DNA of 38,132 bases from Candidatus Zhuqueibacterota bacterium (GTDB lineage: Bacteria; Zhuqueibacterota; Zhuqueibacteria; Thermofontimicrobiales; Sulfurfontimicrobiaceae): positions 1 to 38,132 of the forward strand of contig JAFGMA010000295.1 of NCBI GenBank assembly GCA_016927835.1, read 5' to 3'. Position 1 is the first letter of the stretch. Each line of letters opens with the position of its first letter. The position numbers and the translations under genes are program-made. Under the pieces are notes generated by a model. It had not been told where the DNA came from, did not search any database, and saw only the letters and a list, made by a program, of their open reading frames with translations. This document shows positions 1-9,660 of this stretch, piece by piece.

Positions 1-8
1 AATAGCAG

Positions 9-58
9 TGGAGATTGCTTCGGCTGGGCGCCCCCGGCAAAAAACGCCTCGCAATGAC
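9..58. repeat. Partial REP-like intergenic repeat
   Basis: A GC-rich stretch running from GAGATTGCTTCGGC to CCTCGCAATGAC at the window edge. The ATTGC (14-18) and GCAAT (51-55) ends are complementary and enclose a GC-rich centre. This layout resembles short interspersed hairpin repeats found between genes in many bacterial genomes. No second copy was found in this window and the element may continue beyond position 1, so the family is not established. Confidence 0.4.
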
Positions 59-302
59 AAAATAAAAATGCAATGTTACAAATTCACACGTAACAAGTAT
101 AAATAAAATCCGTTGAAATCCGTCTCATCGGTTCAATCCGTGTTCTATCGAGCTTTGATGTCGTAACATTTTCAATAAGCTTATTTTTTCAGAATGTTTT
201 GTACATACATTTCCTTGCATTCAGGGCAAAGATAGCTGTTACAACAGGCGCGATGAGCATTAGTATTCTTAAAAAAAACATATCAGCGCTAAAAAAAATA
301 GC

Positions 303-331
303 TTGACAATCAAGGAAAAAATTTGTATAAT
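303..331 (+). promoter_or_regulatory. Consensus sigma-70 type promoter
   Basis: TTGACA at 303-308 and TATAAT at 326-331 are separated by exactly 17 bases, so both boxes match the housekeeping consensus perfectly. Transcription would start near 338 and run into the secreted-protein gene at 669 through a leader of about 330 bases. The -35 box sits in the same GCTTGA context as the promoters before rplU and the beta-helix protein gene. Confidence 0.8.
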
Positions 332-668
332 ACAAATCAAAATCCAGGATTGTTAAGCAATCTTAACTCTTCAGCCCTGCTATAACTTTATGATAAATTT
401 ATCTTTACATTACTGTTCGCTTAACGTATCTGATAAATGCACCCCAAATATTTGTTCACCCCAACTAGTAAATATACTTGCGCAAAAACACCTTATTCTC
501 TTTAATATATTTGGAGTTATTGTGTGTTAATTTAAATAAATAATAATTACAACAACCTATAACTGGCATTAACTTGGGTAAAGGAGGTGATTTAAAACAA
601 GCTGAGAAAATCATGCTTCATTTTTAGTTCATAATGTATTATGTTTTGAAAACATAAGGAGGAAGAAC
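332..668 (+). promoter_or_regulatory. Long 5' leader with a perfect but displaced Shine-Dalgarno
   Basis: About 330 bases lie between the promoter and the first gene with no credible ORF. AAAGGAGGTGAT at 580-591 is a full 12-base complement of the usual 16S rRNA 3' end, yet no good start codon follows at normal spacing: the next ATG (613) opens only a four-codon frame, MLHF-stop. The gene uses a second ribosome binding site, AAGGAGGAAG, at 656-665. The extra site could be a ribosome standby site or part of a leader control element; this is inference. Apart from the promoter and the edge repeat, nothing else is visible in 1-668. Confidence 0.45.
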
Positions 669-3600
669 ATGGCTAAAAAATTACTGGTTGCTGTATTAGC
701 ACTGGTACTAGTCACAGCAGTTGCTTTTGCGGAAAGTAATAAAACCATCGAGCAGAAACCCATCGTGGTAAAAAAAGTTATCAATTTACCAGGAACGGCG
801 ATGTTGGATGGCGTTGCAGCAGACCCGGTTATCTGGTCGGATGATTTCGAAGGCGAAAATCCGATGTGGATTCCGGATGCAAACTGGAGTTATACGGATG
901 CACCTAATGGTGGTCGTGTATATTGTCCCGAAACCAGTTGGCGTTATGTCGATACTGATGCCCACAGCGCGACACATAGCTGGGTAGCGTCAACCGATAT
1001 TAACTGCGAATTGGATTTCCTGGTATCGCCTGTGATTGACCTTCCCAGCGAATTGGTGGATGACCAGGGCAATACCATGGATTTAAAAGGTTTAAAGCTG
1101 AATTACTGGCTGAAAGGCGATGTCACCGATAACACATGGCACCATATTTTAGGACCGGCAGAAGTTGTCTGGGTGTATGATACCACGAATCCCGGCGAAG
1201 GTACAAGTGCCTGGTGGTGCGATATGCCTGCACTCTCAAGCGACGCACAGTGGCGTCAGTGGTTGATTACCCCTGAAATTGACCTCACCAACTCCAATGG
1301 TACCCTTGCTTTCAAGCACGCCTATAACACAGAACTCGAATTCGATTTCATCGGTGTTGAAATATCTGAAGATGACTTCCTGACCTATACAACGTTGGGT
1401 TTCTGGGGCGATGGATTCAGCGATGGCTCCGGATTCAGCGTTGAAGGCTGGAATGACATCACGCTGGATATCTCCCCGTGGACCGGAAAGACCGTGAAAA
1501 TCCGTTGGTCGAGTAAAGGTGACTATGGCACGGCAGGCCAAGGTTGGTGGGTTGATGCTATCGATGTCGGCGGTGTATTTGCCGATGACGGTGGCGATAC
1601 CGAAGAAACCGAAATGACGGTTGCCGGTTTCACGAGCGGCGCAATCAACAATGGCTATTTCGGTGGTGACTACACCATCGGTGGTGCAGTCGACTGGGTT
1701 CTGGCTTCTGACGGCTATGCCGACTTCCCGCTGGAAGTTGACGGCTGGGCTACAAACTTTGGACCTGGCGAGCCCGTTCGTTTTGCTCTGAAATGGATGT
1801 CCGATGGATTGCATCCGGGACAGAATCTGTATATCGATGATTTTGAATTGCTCGGCGTTGGCAAACAAGCTGTCGACCTGGCGGTTATTGGTGCAGATCT
1901 TCGTACCGCAGCGCTGTGCCACGAATTCCATCCGCGCGTATTTTTTGCAAACTTAGGTCTCAATACACTTACGGGTAACCTGACATGGACCGGAAAGATT
2001 GTCGATGCCGCCGGCAATAGCGTGGTAACTGTTTTCGGTATGGCAAATATTAATGTCGCATCGGATTCAGTCTTCGCTCTGGGCAGCATGGGCAAAGCGT
2101 GGATTCCGGCGGAAGCTGGCGCATACACCATGGACATCACCCTGGTTTACTCAGGAGATGGTGATCCGACCAATAACGAGCTTTCAAAAGATTTCGTGGT
2201 ACTTGGTGGCGCGCAGTCCGCACCTGTCTGGAAACAAGACTTCGATTCCAATCCCCTCGCTGAAGATTTTGACGATTTCGGTTTCGTAGTAGAAGATGGC
2301 GGTGGCGATGTCCTCGGCAACAACATCAATACGTGGGACTATCGCGCGGAAGATTGGGGTCTCGGTTTTGGAAGTGGTCCCGACATCTCCGCTTTCTGGG
2401 GTACTGTAGATCCCGGAATCAATCCGGATACCTCCGAAGTGCTGGATGAAGGTCTTGTCACGCCGCCGATCGATATCGCGATGGTTGGCAAAAACAATAC
2501 CCTGCATTTGAATGCATTCATCTATCATCGTTCAGGTTATCCCGGCTACGATGATTATGGTGTCGGCTTGTCAGTTGTTACATTTGAAGCCAGCATCGAT
2601 GGTGGTGAAACATGGGTGCCTTTCTTCGAATTTGCTGACGATGACGGACTGCCTGGCGGACCGAGAATTCCGCAGAATGTGTATCCCGATATGGTATTAA
2701 GCATGTGGGACTTTCTGGATTTCGATCTGGGTCATATTGTCTGGAATCGTCATCCTGACGCCGATCAACTGTGGATGCGTTTCCATCTGTATTCAGAAAA
2801 TTCATACTTCGTCGCGATGTATCTGGACGAATTAACCCTCTACATGGGTGTTGCTGCTCCCCAGATTCTCAAAGTCGCCGATGTTCCGGATGACAATGGC
2901 AAGCAAGTCCAGGTTGCCTGGAAACCTTGTATGCCAGATTTGAAGATCTGGGATCGCGCCGGTACCGGCTGGCCCGTTACCAAATACTGCCTGTGGAGAG
3001 AAATGCAAGTTGATCCTGCAGCCGGCAATGCAAAACTGGTTGCTGACGAAAAAGAAATGCTGGCAAATGCTGGCAATGCAAAACCAGGCGATGTCTTCGT
3101 TACCGCTGACGGCATGGGCTGGAATTTCATCGTTTGCGTGCCTGCAATGGAATGGCAAGTCTACAGCTACGTCGCCCCGACGCTTTGGGACGAAGTAGAA
3201 ACTGCTTTCATGGTTTCGGCTCATACAGCCAATCCGCAGATCTTCCAGCCTTCGGCTCCTGTGGCAGGAATGTCTACCGACGATCTGGCTCCGTATGCTC
3301 CGATGAACGCTGTTGCCACTGCTGACGGTCATGATATCACCGTAGTCTGGGAAGCATCCTACAGTGAAGACGTGAAACATTACACCGTCTATCTGAATGG
3401 TACAGAAGTTGCCAAAACAACCTCGTTGACTTATGCTGACAATCAGTTGGATGGCGACTATGCCTACAAGGTTACGGCTACCGACTATGCCGGCAACGAA
3501 AGTGAGCCTGCAGAAGCGACAGTGACAGTTGCAACATCGGTTGATTTCAACGATGCAGTTCCGACCGAATTCGCGATGTATCAAAACTATCCGAATCCGT

Positions 3601-3827
3601 TCAACCCGGAAACCTCGATTCGCTACTCTGTGGCTGAGCCCACACACGTGACAATCAAGGTTTACAATACAGCCGGGCAAGAAATAGCTACACTGATTGA
3701 CAGACAAGTAGCCGCTGGCAATTACACCGCCAACTGGGCTGCAAAATCTGTTTCTTCTGGTGTGTATTTCTACAGCATCAAAGCCGGTGACTTCAGCAAG
3801 ACCATGAAAATGACCTTAATGAAGTAA
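669..3827 (+). CDS. Large secreted multidomain protein with C-terminal FlgD-like/T9SS-type sorting domain
   Basis: The 1052-aa product starts with a clear signal peptide (residues 1-22, ending AFA). Next come three stretches of the beta-sandwich 'choice-of-anchor'/MAM-like type, each marked by a phrase such as SPVIDLP, TPEIDLT or TPPIDIA. A CARDB-like domain lies at about 402-520, a Trp-rich FN3-like part at about 735-860 and a better FN3 domain at about 874-955. The last 90 residues, from YQNYPNPFNP at 971, are the FlgD-Ig-like tail of exported proteins in Calditrichota, Ignavibacteria and relatives, used as a type IX-style sorting signal or surface anchor. No catalytic motif is seen, so a surface adhesive or structural role is likely. 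The start is fixed by AAGGAGGAAG ending four bases before the ATG. It is transcribed alone, with its own promoter and terminator. Confidence 0.85.
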   Translation: MAKKLLVAVLALVLVTAVAFAESNKTIEQKPIVVKKVINLPGTAMLDGVAADPVIWSDDFEGENPMWIPDANWSYTDAPNGGRVYCPETSWRYVDTDAHSATHSWVASTDINCELDFLVSPVIDLPSELVDDQGNTMDLKGLKLNYWLKGDVTDNTWHHILGPAEVVWVYDTTNPGEGTSAWWCDMPALSSDAQWRQWLITPEIDLTNSNGTLAFKHAYNTELEFDFIGVEISEDDFLTYTTLGFWGDGFSDGSGFSVEGWNDITLDISPWTGKTVKIRWSSKGDYGTAGQGWWVDAIDVGGVFADDGGDTEETEMTVAGFTSGAINNGYFGGDYTIGGAVDWVLASDGYADFPLEVDGWATNFGPGEPVRFALKWMSDGLHPGQNLYIDDFELLGVGKQAVDLAVIGADLRTAALCHEFHPRVFFANLGLNTLTGNLTWTGKIVDAAGNSVVTVFGMANINVASDSVFALGSMGKAWIPAEAGAYTMDITLVYSGDGDPTNNELSKDFVVLGGAQSAPVWKQDFDSNPLAEDFDDFGFVVEDGGGDVLGNNINTWDYRAEDWGLGFGSGPDISAFWGTVDPGINPDTSEVLDEGLVTPPIDIAMVGKNNTLHLNAFIYHRSGYPGYDDYGVGLSVVTFEASIDGGETWVPFFEFADDDGLPGGPRIPQNVYPDMVLSMWDFLDFDLGHIVWNRHPDADQLWMRFHLYSENSYFVAMYLDELTLYMGVAAPQILKVADVPDDNGKQVQVAWKPCMPDLKIWDRAGTGWPVTKYCLWREMQVDPAAGNAKLVADEKEMLANAGNAKPGDVFVTADGMGWNFIVCVPAMEWQVYSYVAPTLWDEVETAFMVSAHTANPQIFQPSAPVAGMSTDDLAPYAPMNAVATADGHDITVVWEASYSEDVKHYTVYLNGTEVAKTTSLTYADNQLDGDYAYKVTATDYAGNESEPAEATVTVATSVDFNDAVPTEFAMYQNYPNPFNPETSIRYSVAEPTHVTIKVYNTAGQEIATLIDRQVAAGNYTANWAAKSVSSGVYFYSIKAGDFSKTMKMTLMK

Positions 3828-3862
3828 TCGTCTGAATTTATCGTGATCTGACGTATCGCGAT

Positions 3863-3897
3863 AAGCCACCGTGAATTTCACGGTGGCTTTTTTTTTC
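3863..3897 (+). terminator. Rho-independent terminator after the secreted-protein gene
   Basis: AAGCCACCGTGAA (3863-3875) pairs with TTCACGGTGGCTT (3877-3889) almost without a loop and is followed by an unbroken T run. It lies 36 bases after the stop codon at 3827. Confidence 0.9.
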
Positions 3898-3988
3898 TGC
3901 ACATCCGTCAGTTGTCGCTGCCAAATGCCGCCTTATTGACCCACCCGGATCTGCTGATCTATTTTTTCCTCATTGAACCAGAATTGAG

Positions 3989-4017
3989 TTGACTTTTTGG
4001 CTATTTTTTCTTATCTA
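3989..4017 (+). promoter_or_regulatory. Possible promoter for the oxidoreductase gene
   Basis: TTGACT (3989-3994, five of six -35 bases) is followed after 17 bases by TATCTA (4012-4017), a poor -10 box with only the first three bases conserved. It lies between the upstream terminator and the gene start at 4070, where a promoter is required. The weak -10 keeps confidence low. Confidence 0.35.
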
Positions 4018-4069
4018 CAAAACATTTATTGAACCTGCACAAGAAATCAGCATAAAGGAGACACACTCG

Positions 4070-5128
4070 ATGAAAGATGGCAAATTCGGATTCGGAATTA
4101 TCGGATGCGGTGTAATCGGACCCTGGCACGCCCGCGCAATCAAAGCGAATACTGAAACTGCAACGCTGGTCGCTGCCTGTGATATCCTGCCTGACAAACT
4201 GCAAAAATTGCGCAGCGAATACGGCGATAACCTGGCAGCTTATACCGATTATTATGAATTGCTCAAAAATCCGAACGTCGATATCGTTTCGATTTGTACG
4301 CCCTCCGGGCTGCACGGAGAGATGGCAGTTGCCGCTGCAAACGCCGGCAAACATATCCTTTGCGAAAAACCCCTGGAAATCGATCTCGGCAGACTCGATC
4401 GGATGATTGAAGCGGCGGAGAAAAATAAAGTGAAATTAGCCGGTATTTTCCAGCGAAGAACATATCAATCGTCAAAAAAAGTGAAACAGGCTATCGAAGC
4501 CGGCGAACTGGGAAAAATGATACTCGGCGATGCGTATATGAAATATTATCGCTCGCAAGCCTATTACGATAGCGCTGGCTGGCGCGGAACCCGGGCGCTC
4601 GATGGCGGCGGTGCGCTGATGAACCAGGGTGTGCATGGTATTGATTTGCTGCTCTGGCTGATGGGTGATGTGGATTCGGTTTATGCGCGCTCCCGAACCA
4701 TGGTGCGCGATATCGAAGTGGAAGACACCGCTGTTGCCATGCTTCAGTATAAAAGCGGCGCCATGGGCATCATCGAAGGAACCACGTCGGTCAATCCCGG
4801 CGAAGCCACCACGATTCAGTTGCACGGAAAACTGGGAACCATCATTTATGAGGAATCGGATGTCAAGCGCTGGGCAGTCGCTACGGGCGATGATGACCGG
4901 GCAAAAGACATCAGCGCCGCCACGGAAGAAGAAGCAGCCGGCGGTACTGCCGATCCGAAAGATATCGGTGTACTGGGGCATATTCGCCATGTCGCTGACT
5001 TGATCGAAGCTATTGAGGAAGATCGCGATCCCATGGTTACCGGACCGGGCGGGCGCAAGGCAGTGGAAATGATTCTGGCAATTTATAAATCATCCGATGA
5101 AAACCGGGAAATCAAATTACCGCTGTAA
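4070..5128 (+). CDS. Gfo/Idh/MocA family NAD(P)-dependent oxidoreductase
   Basis: This 352-aa cytoplasmic protein begins with a Rossmann fold: the GxGxxG loop is in IIGCGVIGPWHAR (about 10-22). The family's EKP motif is at 99-101 in HILCEKPLEID. The C-terminal substrate domain carries GGGALMNQGVHGIDLLLW (about 183-200), with the His and Asp that line the active site. The family oxidises or reduces sugars, inositols and sugar nucleotides, and the substrate cannot be read from sequence. The frame stays open upstream to 3989, but AAAGGAG at 4054-4060 points to the ATG at 4070, which puts the Rossmann strand at the normal distance from the N-terminus. It stands alone, with no sugar-pathway neighbours. 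Confidence 0.9.
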   Translation: MKDGKFGFGIIGCGVIGPWHARAIKANTETATLVAACDILPDKLQKLRSEYGDNLAAYTDYYELLKNPNVDIVSICTPSGLHGEMAVAAANAGKHILCEKPLEIDLGRLDRMIEAAEKNKVKLAGIFQRRTYQSSKKVKQAIEAGELGKMILGDAYMKYYRSQAYYDSAGWRGTRALDGGGALMNQGVHGIDLLLWLMGDVDSVYARSRTMVRDIEVEDTAVAMLQYKSGAMGIIEGTTSVNPGEATTIQLHGKLGTIIYEESDVKRWAVATGDDDRAKDISAATEEEAAGGTADPKDIGVLGHIRHVADLIEAIEEDRDPMVTGPGGRKAVEMILAIYKSSDENREIKLPL

Positions 5129-5332
5129 TTCACCGCGTTTCGCGCCAAAATACATTCATCTCGCTTCGATGTTGCTTCACAGATTCCGATTCGGGAAGCC
5201 GAGATGTTTATTGAATCCCTGAACTTGCCGAAAACCGCTGCCCTGCCCGCGTCATAAAAAGCACTTGATGATGGTTTTTTTCGTTATGTTACAGGCGTGA
5301 AAACGAAAAAAAAGAAAGAGGAACGGATTAAA

Positions 5333-6628
5333 ATGAATGTCGACAAGCTTGTGTTTACTCTGACAACCACCAGCGGCAATACGAAAATCGAGCAGGAATC
5401 GCGGACGCCTTCGAAAGCCGGCTTCGGACAGAAATTCCGGCGCTTCATTCAAACATGGGCGGGCATCGCCACCATCATCGGAACGATTGTGGCAATTCTG
5501 GTAGCCATCTGGCAATTCTCGTCAGGATCACCTATCAACTCACCGGCGAAACAACCTCACGCAGGCGCAAACATCAACCAATCAACGGAGTCAACGGGCA
5601 TGGCAATCGACCACCAAAATGTGTTAATTTATGCAGGGGAAGCCGGTCAGATATTGCCGGTCAAATCCATCGGCGACTGGCAGCAGCGCCGGCGGCAAAT
5701 TCTCGACGGCATGCAGCAGGCGATGGGACCGCTGCCATCGCGCGAAAATCAGGTGCCATTCGAAATCGAGGTTCTTGAGATGGTTCGGATAGCGTCTTTT
5801 GAGCGCCGGAAAATTTCAATGGCGGTCGAGCCGGGGAGCCGGCTGCACGCCTACCTGTTCATTCCCGCCGGGTTGAAAGCGGGCGAACGCGTGCCGGGAT
5901 TGCTGGCGCTGCACCCCACGCACCCCCTGGGCAAGGGCGATACCGCGGGCTTGAGCGGCAGGGAAAATCGAGCCTACGGTCTGGAGCTGGCACAGCGCGG
6001 CTATGTGGTAATGGTCCCGGATTATCCCTCGTTCGGCGATGATGCGGAGTATGATTTTTCCGCCGACCGCTACCTCTCCGGCAGCATGAAGGGCATCTTT
6101 AACCACATCCGCTGTGTGGATTACCTGTGTTCGTTGGCAATGGTGGACTCCGCGCGGCTGGGCGCCATTGGTCATTCGCTGGGCGGGCACAATGCCATGT
6201 TCGTTGGCGCATTCGACACGCGCCTGAAAGTCATAGTCGCCAGTTGCGGCTGGACACCGTTTCACCACTATTACGAAGGCAAAATCGATGGTTGGACGTC
6301 GGATCGCTACATGCCGCGGCTGCGGGAAGTGTACGGTCTCGAACCGGATCGCGTTCCATTTGACTTTTATGAAGTGGTGGCAGCGCTGGCGCCGCGCGCG
6401 TTCTTCTCCAATTCGCCGCTGCGCGACAGCAATTTCGATTACCGGGGCGTGCAAAAAGCGATTCCAGAAGCCGCAAAAATTTACCGGTTGTACCATGCGG
6501 AATCACTGCTCCAGGTGCGGTACCCCGATTGCGAACACGACTTTCCGCCGGAAATCCGCGAAGAAGCGTACCGGTTCATCGACCGGATTTTATCACACCG
6601 CCCGAGGGAAATTTCGCCGGAAGAATAG
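5333..6628 (+). CDS. Membrane-anchored alpha/beta hydrolase (dienelactone hydrolase / acetyl xylan esterase-like)
   Basis: The 431-aa product has a basic N-terminal segment, one hydrophobic helix (about 43-62, AGIATIIGTIVAILVAIW) and a Ser/Pro/Asn-rich linker, then an alpha/beta hydrolase domain from about 130. The nucleophile elbow GHSLGGH places the catalytic Ser near 282, and the late His is near 402 in CEHDFPPE. The positive-inside rule puts the enzyme in the periplasm. Related families cleave acetyl or other esters of polysaccharides or small lactones; the substrate is unknown. GAGGAA at 5318-5323 selects the ATG at 5333 over an in-frame GTG at 5297. The body is GC-rich and there is no obvious operon partner. 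The anchored form is less common than a cleaved signal peptide. Confidence 0.8.
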   Translation: MNVDKLVFTLTTTSGNTKIEQESRTPSKAGFGQKFRRFIQTWAGIATIIGTIVAILVAIWQFSSGSPINSPAKQPHAGANINQSTESTGMAIDHQNVLIYAGEAGQILPVKSIGDWQQRRRQILDGMQQAMGPLPSRENQVPFEIEVLEMVRIASFERRKISMAVEPGSRLHAYLFIPAGLKAGERVPGLLALHPTHPLGKGDTAGLSGRENRAYGLELAQRGYVVMVPDYPSFGDDAEYDFSADRYLSGSMKGIFNHIRCVDYLCSLAMVDSARLGAIGHSLGGHNAMFVGAFDTRLKVIVASCGWTPFHHYYEGKIDGWTSDRYMPRLREVYGLEPDRVPFDFYEVVAALAPRAFFSNSPLRDSNFDYRGVQKAIPEAAKIYRLYHAESLLQVRYPDCEHDFPPEIREEAYRFIDRILSHRPREISPEE

Positions 6629-6796
6629 CCGCCAAATAGCATCCGCATCTGCGTGCCAGTCGCTGAAAATAGTCCTATATTGACCTTTTAACCTTGAGGC
6701 ATTCAGTTATGAGGGGCGGCGCGATTTGAGGTACTAAAACGATTCTGAAAATTTACAGGCGATGAATTGCAAGTGAGATTTTGCCAAATTTAGTGC

Positions 6797-6825
6797 TTGA
6801 CAAAAATGATAAAATTCCTTATATT
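6797..6825 (+). promoter_or_regulatory. Promoter of the rplU-rpmA operon
   Basis: TTGACA (6797-6802), a 17-base spacer and TATATT (6820-6825) form a near-consensus promoter. The leader runs about 130 bases to rplU at 6961. Ribosomal protein operons often have regulatory leaders, but I see no recognisable structure in this one. The rest of the gap from 6629 shows nothing else. Confidence 0.8.
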
Positions 6826-6960
6826 TAGACTCCTTTATCAGCTCTGTGACGTTCGATAGTCAGACTCATAGAAAAGCTGCCATGAAGTCCAAACCGGGAA
6901 ATCAATCAAAATTTGCAGGAAACAATTACAAATTCAGAAATACGTTGAAGGAGAATGTGA

Positions 6961-7269
6961 ATGTATGCTATAGTGGAGATTGCGGGGACACAATTTAAAG
7001 TAGAGAAAGACAGGAAAATACTCGCCCCAAAACTCGACGGAAAGGCGGGGGATGAGTTAACACTGGACAAAGTGTTGTTGGTTGCCGATGAAGGGAACGT
7101 CAAGATCGGTCATCCGGTCGTAGAAGGCGCTTCGGTGAAAGCAACGATTCTGGGAGCTACTCGCGGCGAAAAAGTGATTGTATTCAAGAAAAAGCGTCGC
7201 AAAGCATATCGGGTTAAAAACGGGCACCGACAGGATTACACGGAATTGCAAATCAATGAAATTGTATGA
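6961..7269 (+). CDS. rplU: 50S ribosomal protein L21
   Basis: The 102-aa protein has the usual length and opens with MYAIVEIAGTQFKVEKDR, the conserved L21 start. The basic KKKRRKAY...GHRQ stretch near the C-terminus is the 23S rRNA-binding part. It is a large-subunit protein contacting domain VI of 23S rRNA near L20. GAAGGAG at 6947-6953 is the ribosome binding site. rpmA follows after 25 bases, the near-universal L21-L27 pair. Confidence 0.97.
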   Translation: MYAIVEIAGTQFKVEKDRKILAPKLDGKAGDELTLDKVLLVADEGNVKIGHPVVEGASVKATILGATRGEKVIVFKKKRRKAYRVKNGHRQDYTELQINEIV

Positions 7270-7294
7270 TATATAGCCCATACGGGAGGTTTCA

Positions 7295-7546
7295 ATGGCT
7301 CATAAAAAAGGCGTAGGCAGTTCGAAAAACGGTCGCGACAGCCAGCCCAAGATGCTCGGTGTCAAGCGATTCGATGGTCAGCACGTAACTGCCGGCAACA
7401 TATTGGTGCGACAGCGCGGAACTCGAATCCATCCGGGTACAAATGTGAAAATTGGCAGAGATGACACGTTATTCGCTATCGCGGATGGCGTCGTGAAATT
7501 CCAGCGCCAGGGACGAACGCGCAAAGTGGTTCATGTTATCGCATAA
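7295..7546 (+). CDS. rpmA: 50S ribosomal protein L27
   Basis: The 83-aa protein starts [17 protein letters not shown], the N-terminal tail that reaches the peptidyl transferase centre, and contains the core [18 protein letters not shown]. There is no N-terminal extension of the kind cleaved by Prp protease in Firmicutes, so the mature tail is made directly. GGGAGG at 7284-7289 is the ribosome binding site. It ends the rplU operon ahead of a strong terminator. Confidence 0.97.
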   Translation: MAHKKGVGSSKNGRDSQPKMLGVKRFDGQHVTAGNILVRQRGTRIHPGTNVKIGRDDTLFAIADGVVKFQRQGRTRKVVHVIA

Positions 7547-7564
7547 CCTAATTCCAAATTTAGT

Positions 7565-7604
7565 AAGGCTAAGGGTACAGTTTCCCCTTAGCCTTATTTT
7601 ATTT
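7565..7604 (+). terminator. Terminator of the rplU-rpmA operon
   Basis: AAGGCTAAGGG (7565-7575) pairs perfectly over 11 bp with CCCTTAGCCTT (7585-7595) across a nine-base loop, and a T-rich tail follows. It lies 18 bases after the rpmA stop. Confidence 0.88.
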
Positions 7605-7616
7605 AAACCACAATAA

Positions 7617-8570
<954 letters not shown>

Positions 8571-8591
8571 TGATATGAGATGACAATTTGA

Positions 8592-8624
8592 AAACGGGCA
8601 GCGATACCTGCTGCCCGTTTTTCT
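8592..8624 (+). terminator. Terminator after mdh
   Basis: AAACGGGCAGC (8592-8602) pairs perfectly with GCTGCCCGTTT (8610-8620) around a seven-base loop and runs into a short T tract. It lies 21 bases after the mdh stop codon. Confidence 0.92.
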
Positions 8625-8710
8625 TAAACCGCTCTCATTCGTTCAAATAGCCATGTAACATAGGTAAAAGGAAATAGAAGGAATAAAACTCATACCGAGA
8701 ACTCGCACTG

Positions 8711-8774
8711 GTAATCCCTCGGTTTCTGGTTCCCAAACTCCTGTTTGGGAACCCCAGAATAACTGAGGCATTAC
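8711..8774. repeat. Dispersed palindromic repeat, copy A
   Basis: A near-perfect nested palindrome. The outer arms GTAATCCCTCGGTT and AACTGAGGCATTAC pair with two mismatches. The inner arms GGTTCCCAAAC (8728-8738) and GTTTGGGAACC (8743-8753) pair perfectly around a four-base loop. The same core and outer arms return at 22951-23040 and 23602-23662. It fills much of the gap before the MBL hydrolase gene, which otherwise shows nothing. Confidence 0.8.
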
Positions 8775-8862
8775 CACGCTATTGGATGTGAGGCAAATCT
8801 CTCATACTTCCAATCGGGCAAATGAGTATAATTTCCAAATATCATTTATAAGGAGAAAAGCA

Positions 8863-9522
8863 ATGAAAATTACCTGGCTAGGCCATGATGCATTTCTGTT
8901 TGAAGGCAGCGCTGGCATCAAGCTCTTGACCGATCCGTACGTTTCTGGTTCTTACGATGGTTCTGTTGGCTATGAAGAGATCAAAGAGGTTGTGGATGTT
9001 GTCACAACATCACACGAGCAGCATCCCGATCATTTCGACAAAACGCATTTTGGCAAACACCCGAATCTGGTGCGTGGTGCCGGTGAAAGAACGGTCGCCG
9101 GTATTCCTGTCAAAGGAATTTCCACCTACCACGATAAATCGAACGGCTCGGAGCGGGGCACAAATACCATTTTTATTTTTGAGATTGACGGCATTCGCGT
9201 TTGCCATTGCGGTGATCTGGGGCATCTTCTGTCGGGTCAACAATACGCTGAAATCGGACCGGTGGATGTTCTGATGATTCCCGTGGGAGGATATTTTACA
9301 ATCGATCATAAGGAAGCCTGGGAAATTACGAAGAAAATAGCACCAAAAATCATCATCCCGGTCCATTATAAAACCGATGTGCTTGGTTTTCCGCTGGATA
9401 CTGTCGATGTCTTCCTGAAAGGAAAAAAGAACACAACAATGGTCGAGGATGTTCTGGAGCTTGAAAAAGAGCAGCTTCCCGAACCAACTCAGATCGTCGT
9501 TTTCCAAAAACATCGGCTCTAA
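8863..9522 (+). CDS. Metallo-beta-lactamase-fold hydrolase (UPF0173-like)
   Basis: The 219-aa cytoplasmic protein opens MKITWLGHDAFLFEG, the typical start of the UPF0173/YtkL-type group of small MBL-fold hydrolases. Later metal ligands are visible: His in RVCHCGDLGH (with the bridging Asp) and His in PVHYKTD near the C-terminus. The first metal motif reads S-H-E-Q-H-P-D-H, one residue longer than the usual SHxHxDH. The substrate of the group is not established. AAGGAG at 8850-8855 fixes the ATG at 8863 although the frame opens at 8782; the fold's first strand then begins at residue 2 as in relatives. Its only upstream neighbour is the palindromic repeat. Confidence 0.85.
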   Translation: MKITWLGHDAFLFEGSAGIKLLTDPYVSGSYDGSVGYEEIKEVVDVVTTSHEQHPDHFDKTHFGKHPNLVRGAGERTVAGIPVKGISTYHDKSNGSERGTNTIFIFEIDGIRVCHCGDLGHLLSGQQYAEIGPVDVLMIPVGGYFTIDHKEAWEITKKIAPKIIIPVHYKTDVLGFPLDTVDVFLKGKKNTTMVEDVLELEKEQLPEPTQIVVFQKHRL

Positions 9523-9660
9523 ATCAATATACTATTGTTACCCCTGAAGCTTTCCCTCCCGCTGGCTAACGCATAAACTGAAGAGCTACATCTTGCCTGT
9601 GATTCAGATACCAAAACTCAGATAAATCATTTCTTCAAATTTAAAGTGCAAGCAATTGCC

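Noticed and set aside
2832..3707. 291-codon minus-strand frame inside the first secreted-protein gene
   Set aside because: It lies fully opposite a well-supported gene, is Cys/Arg/His-rich in a way typical of shadow frames, and has no motif.
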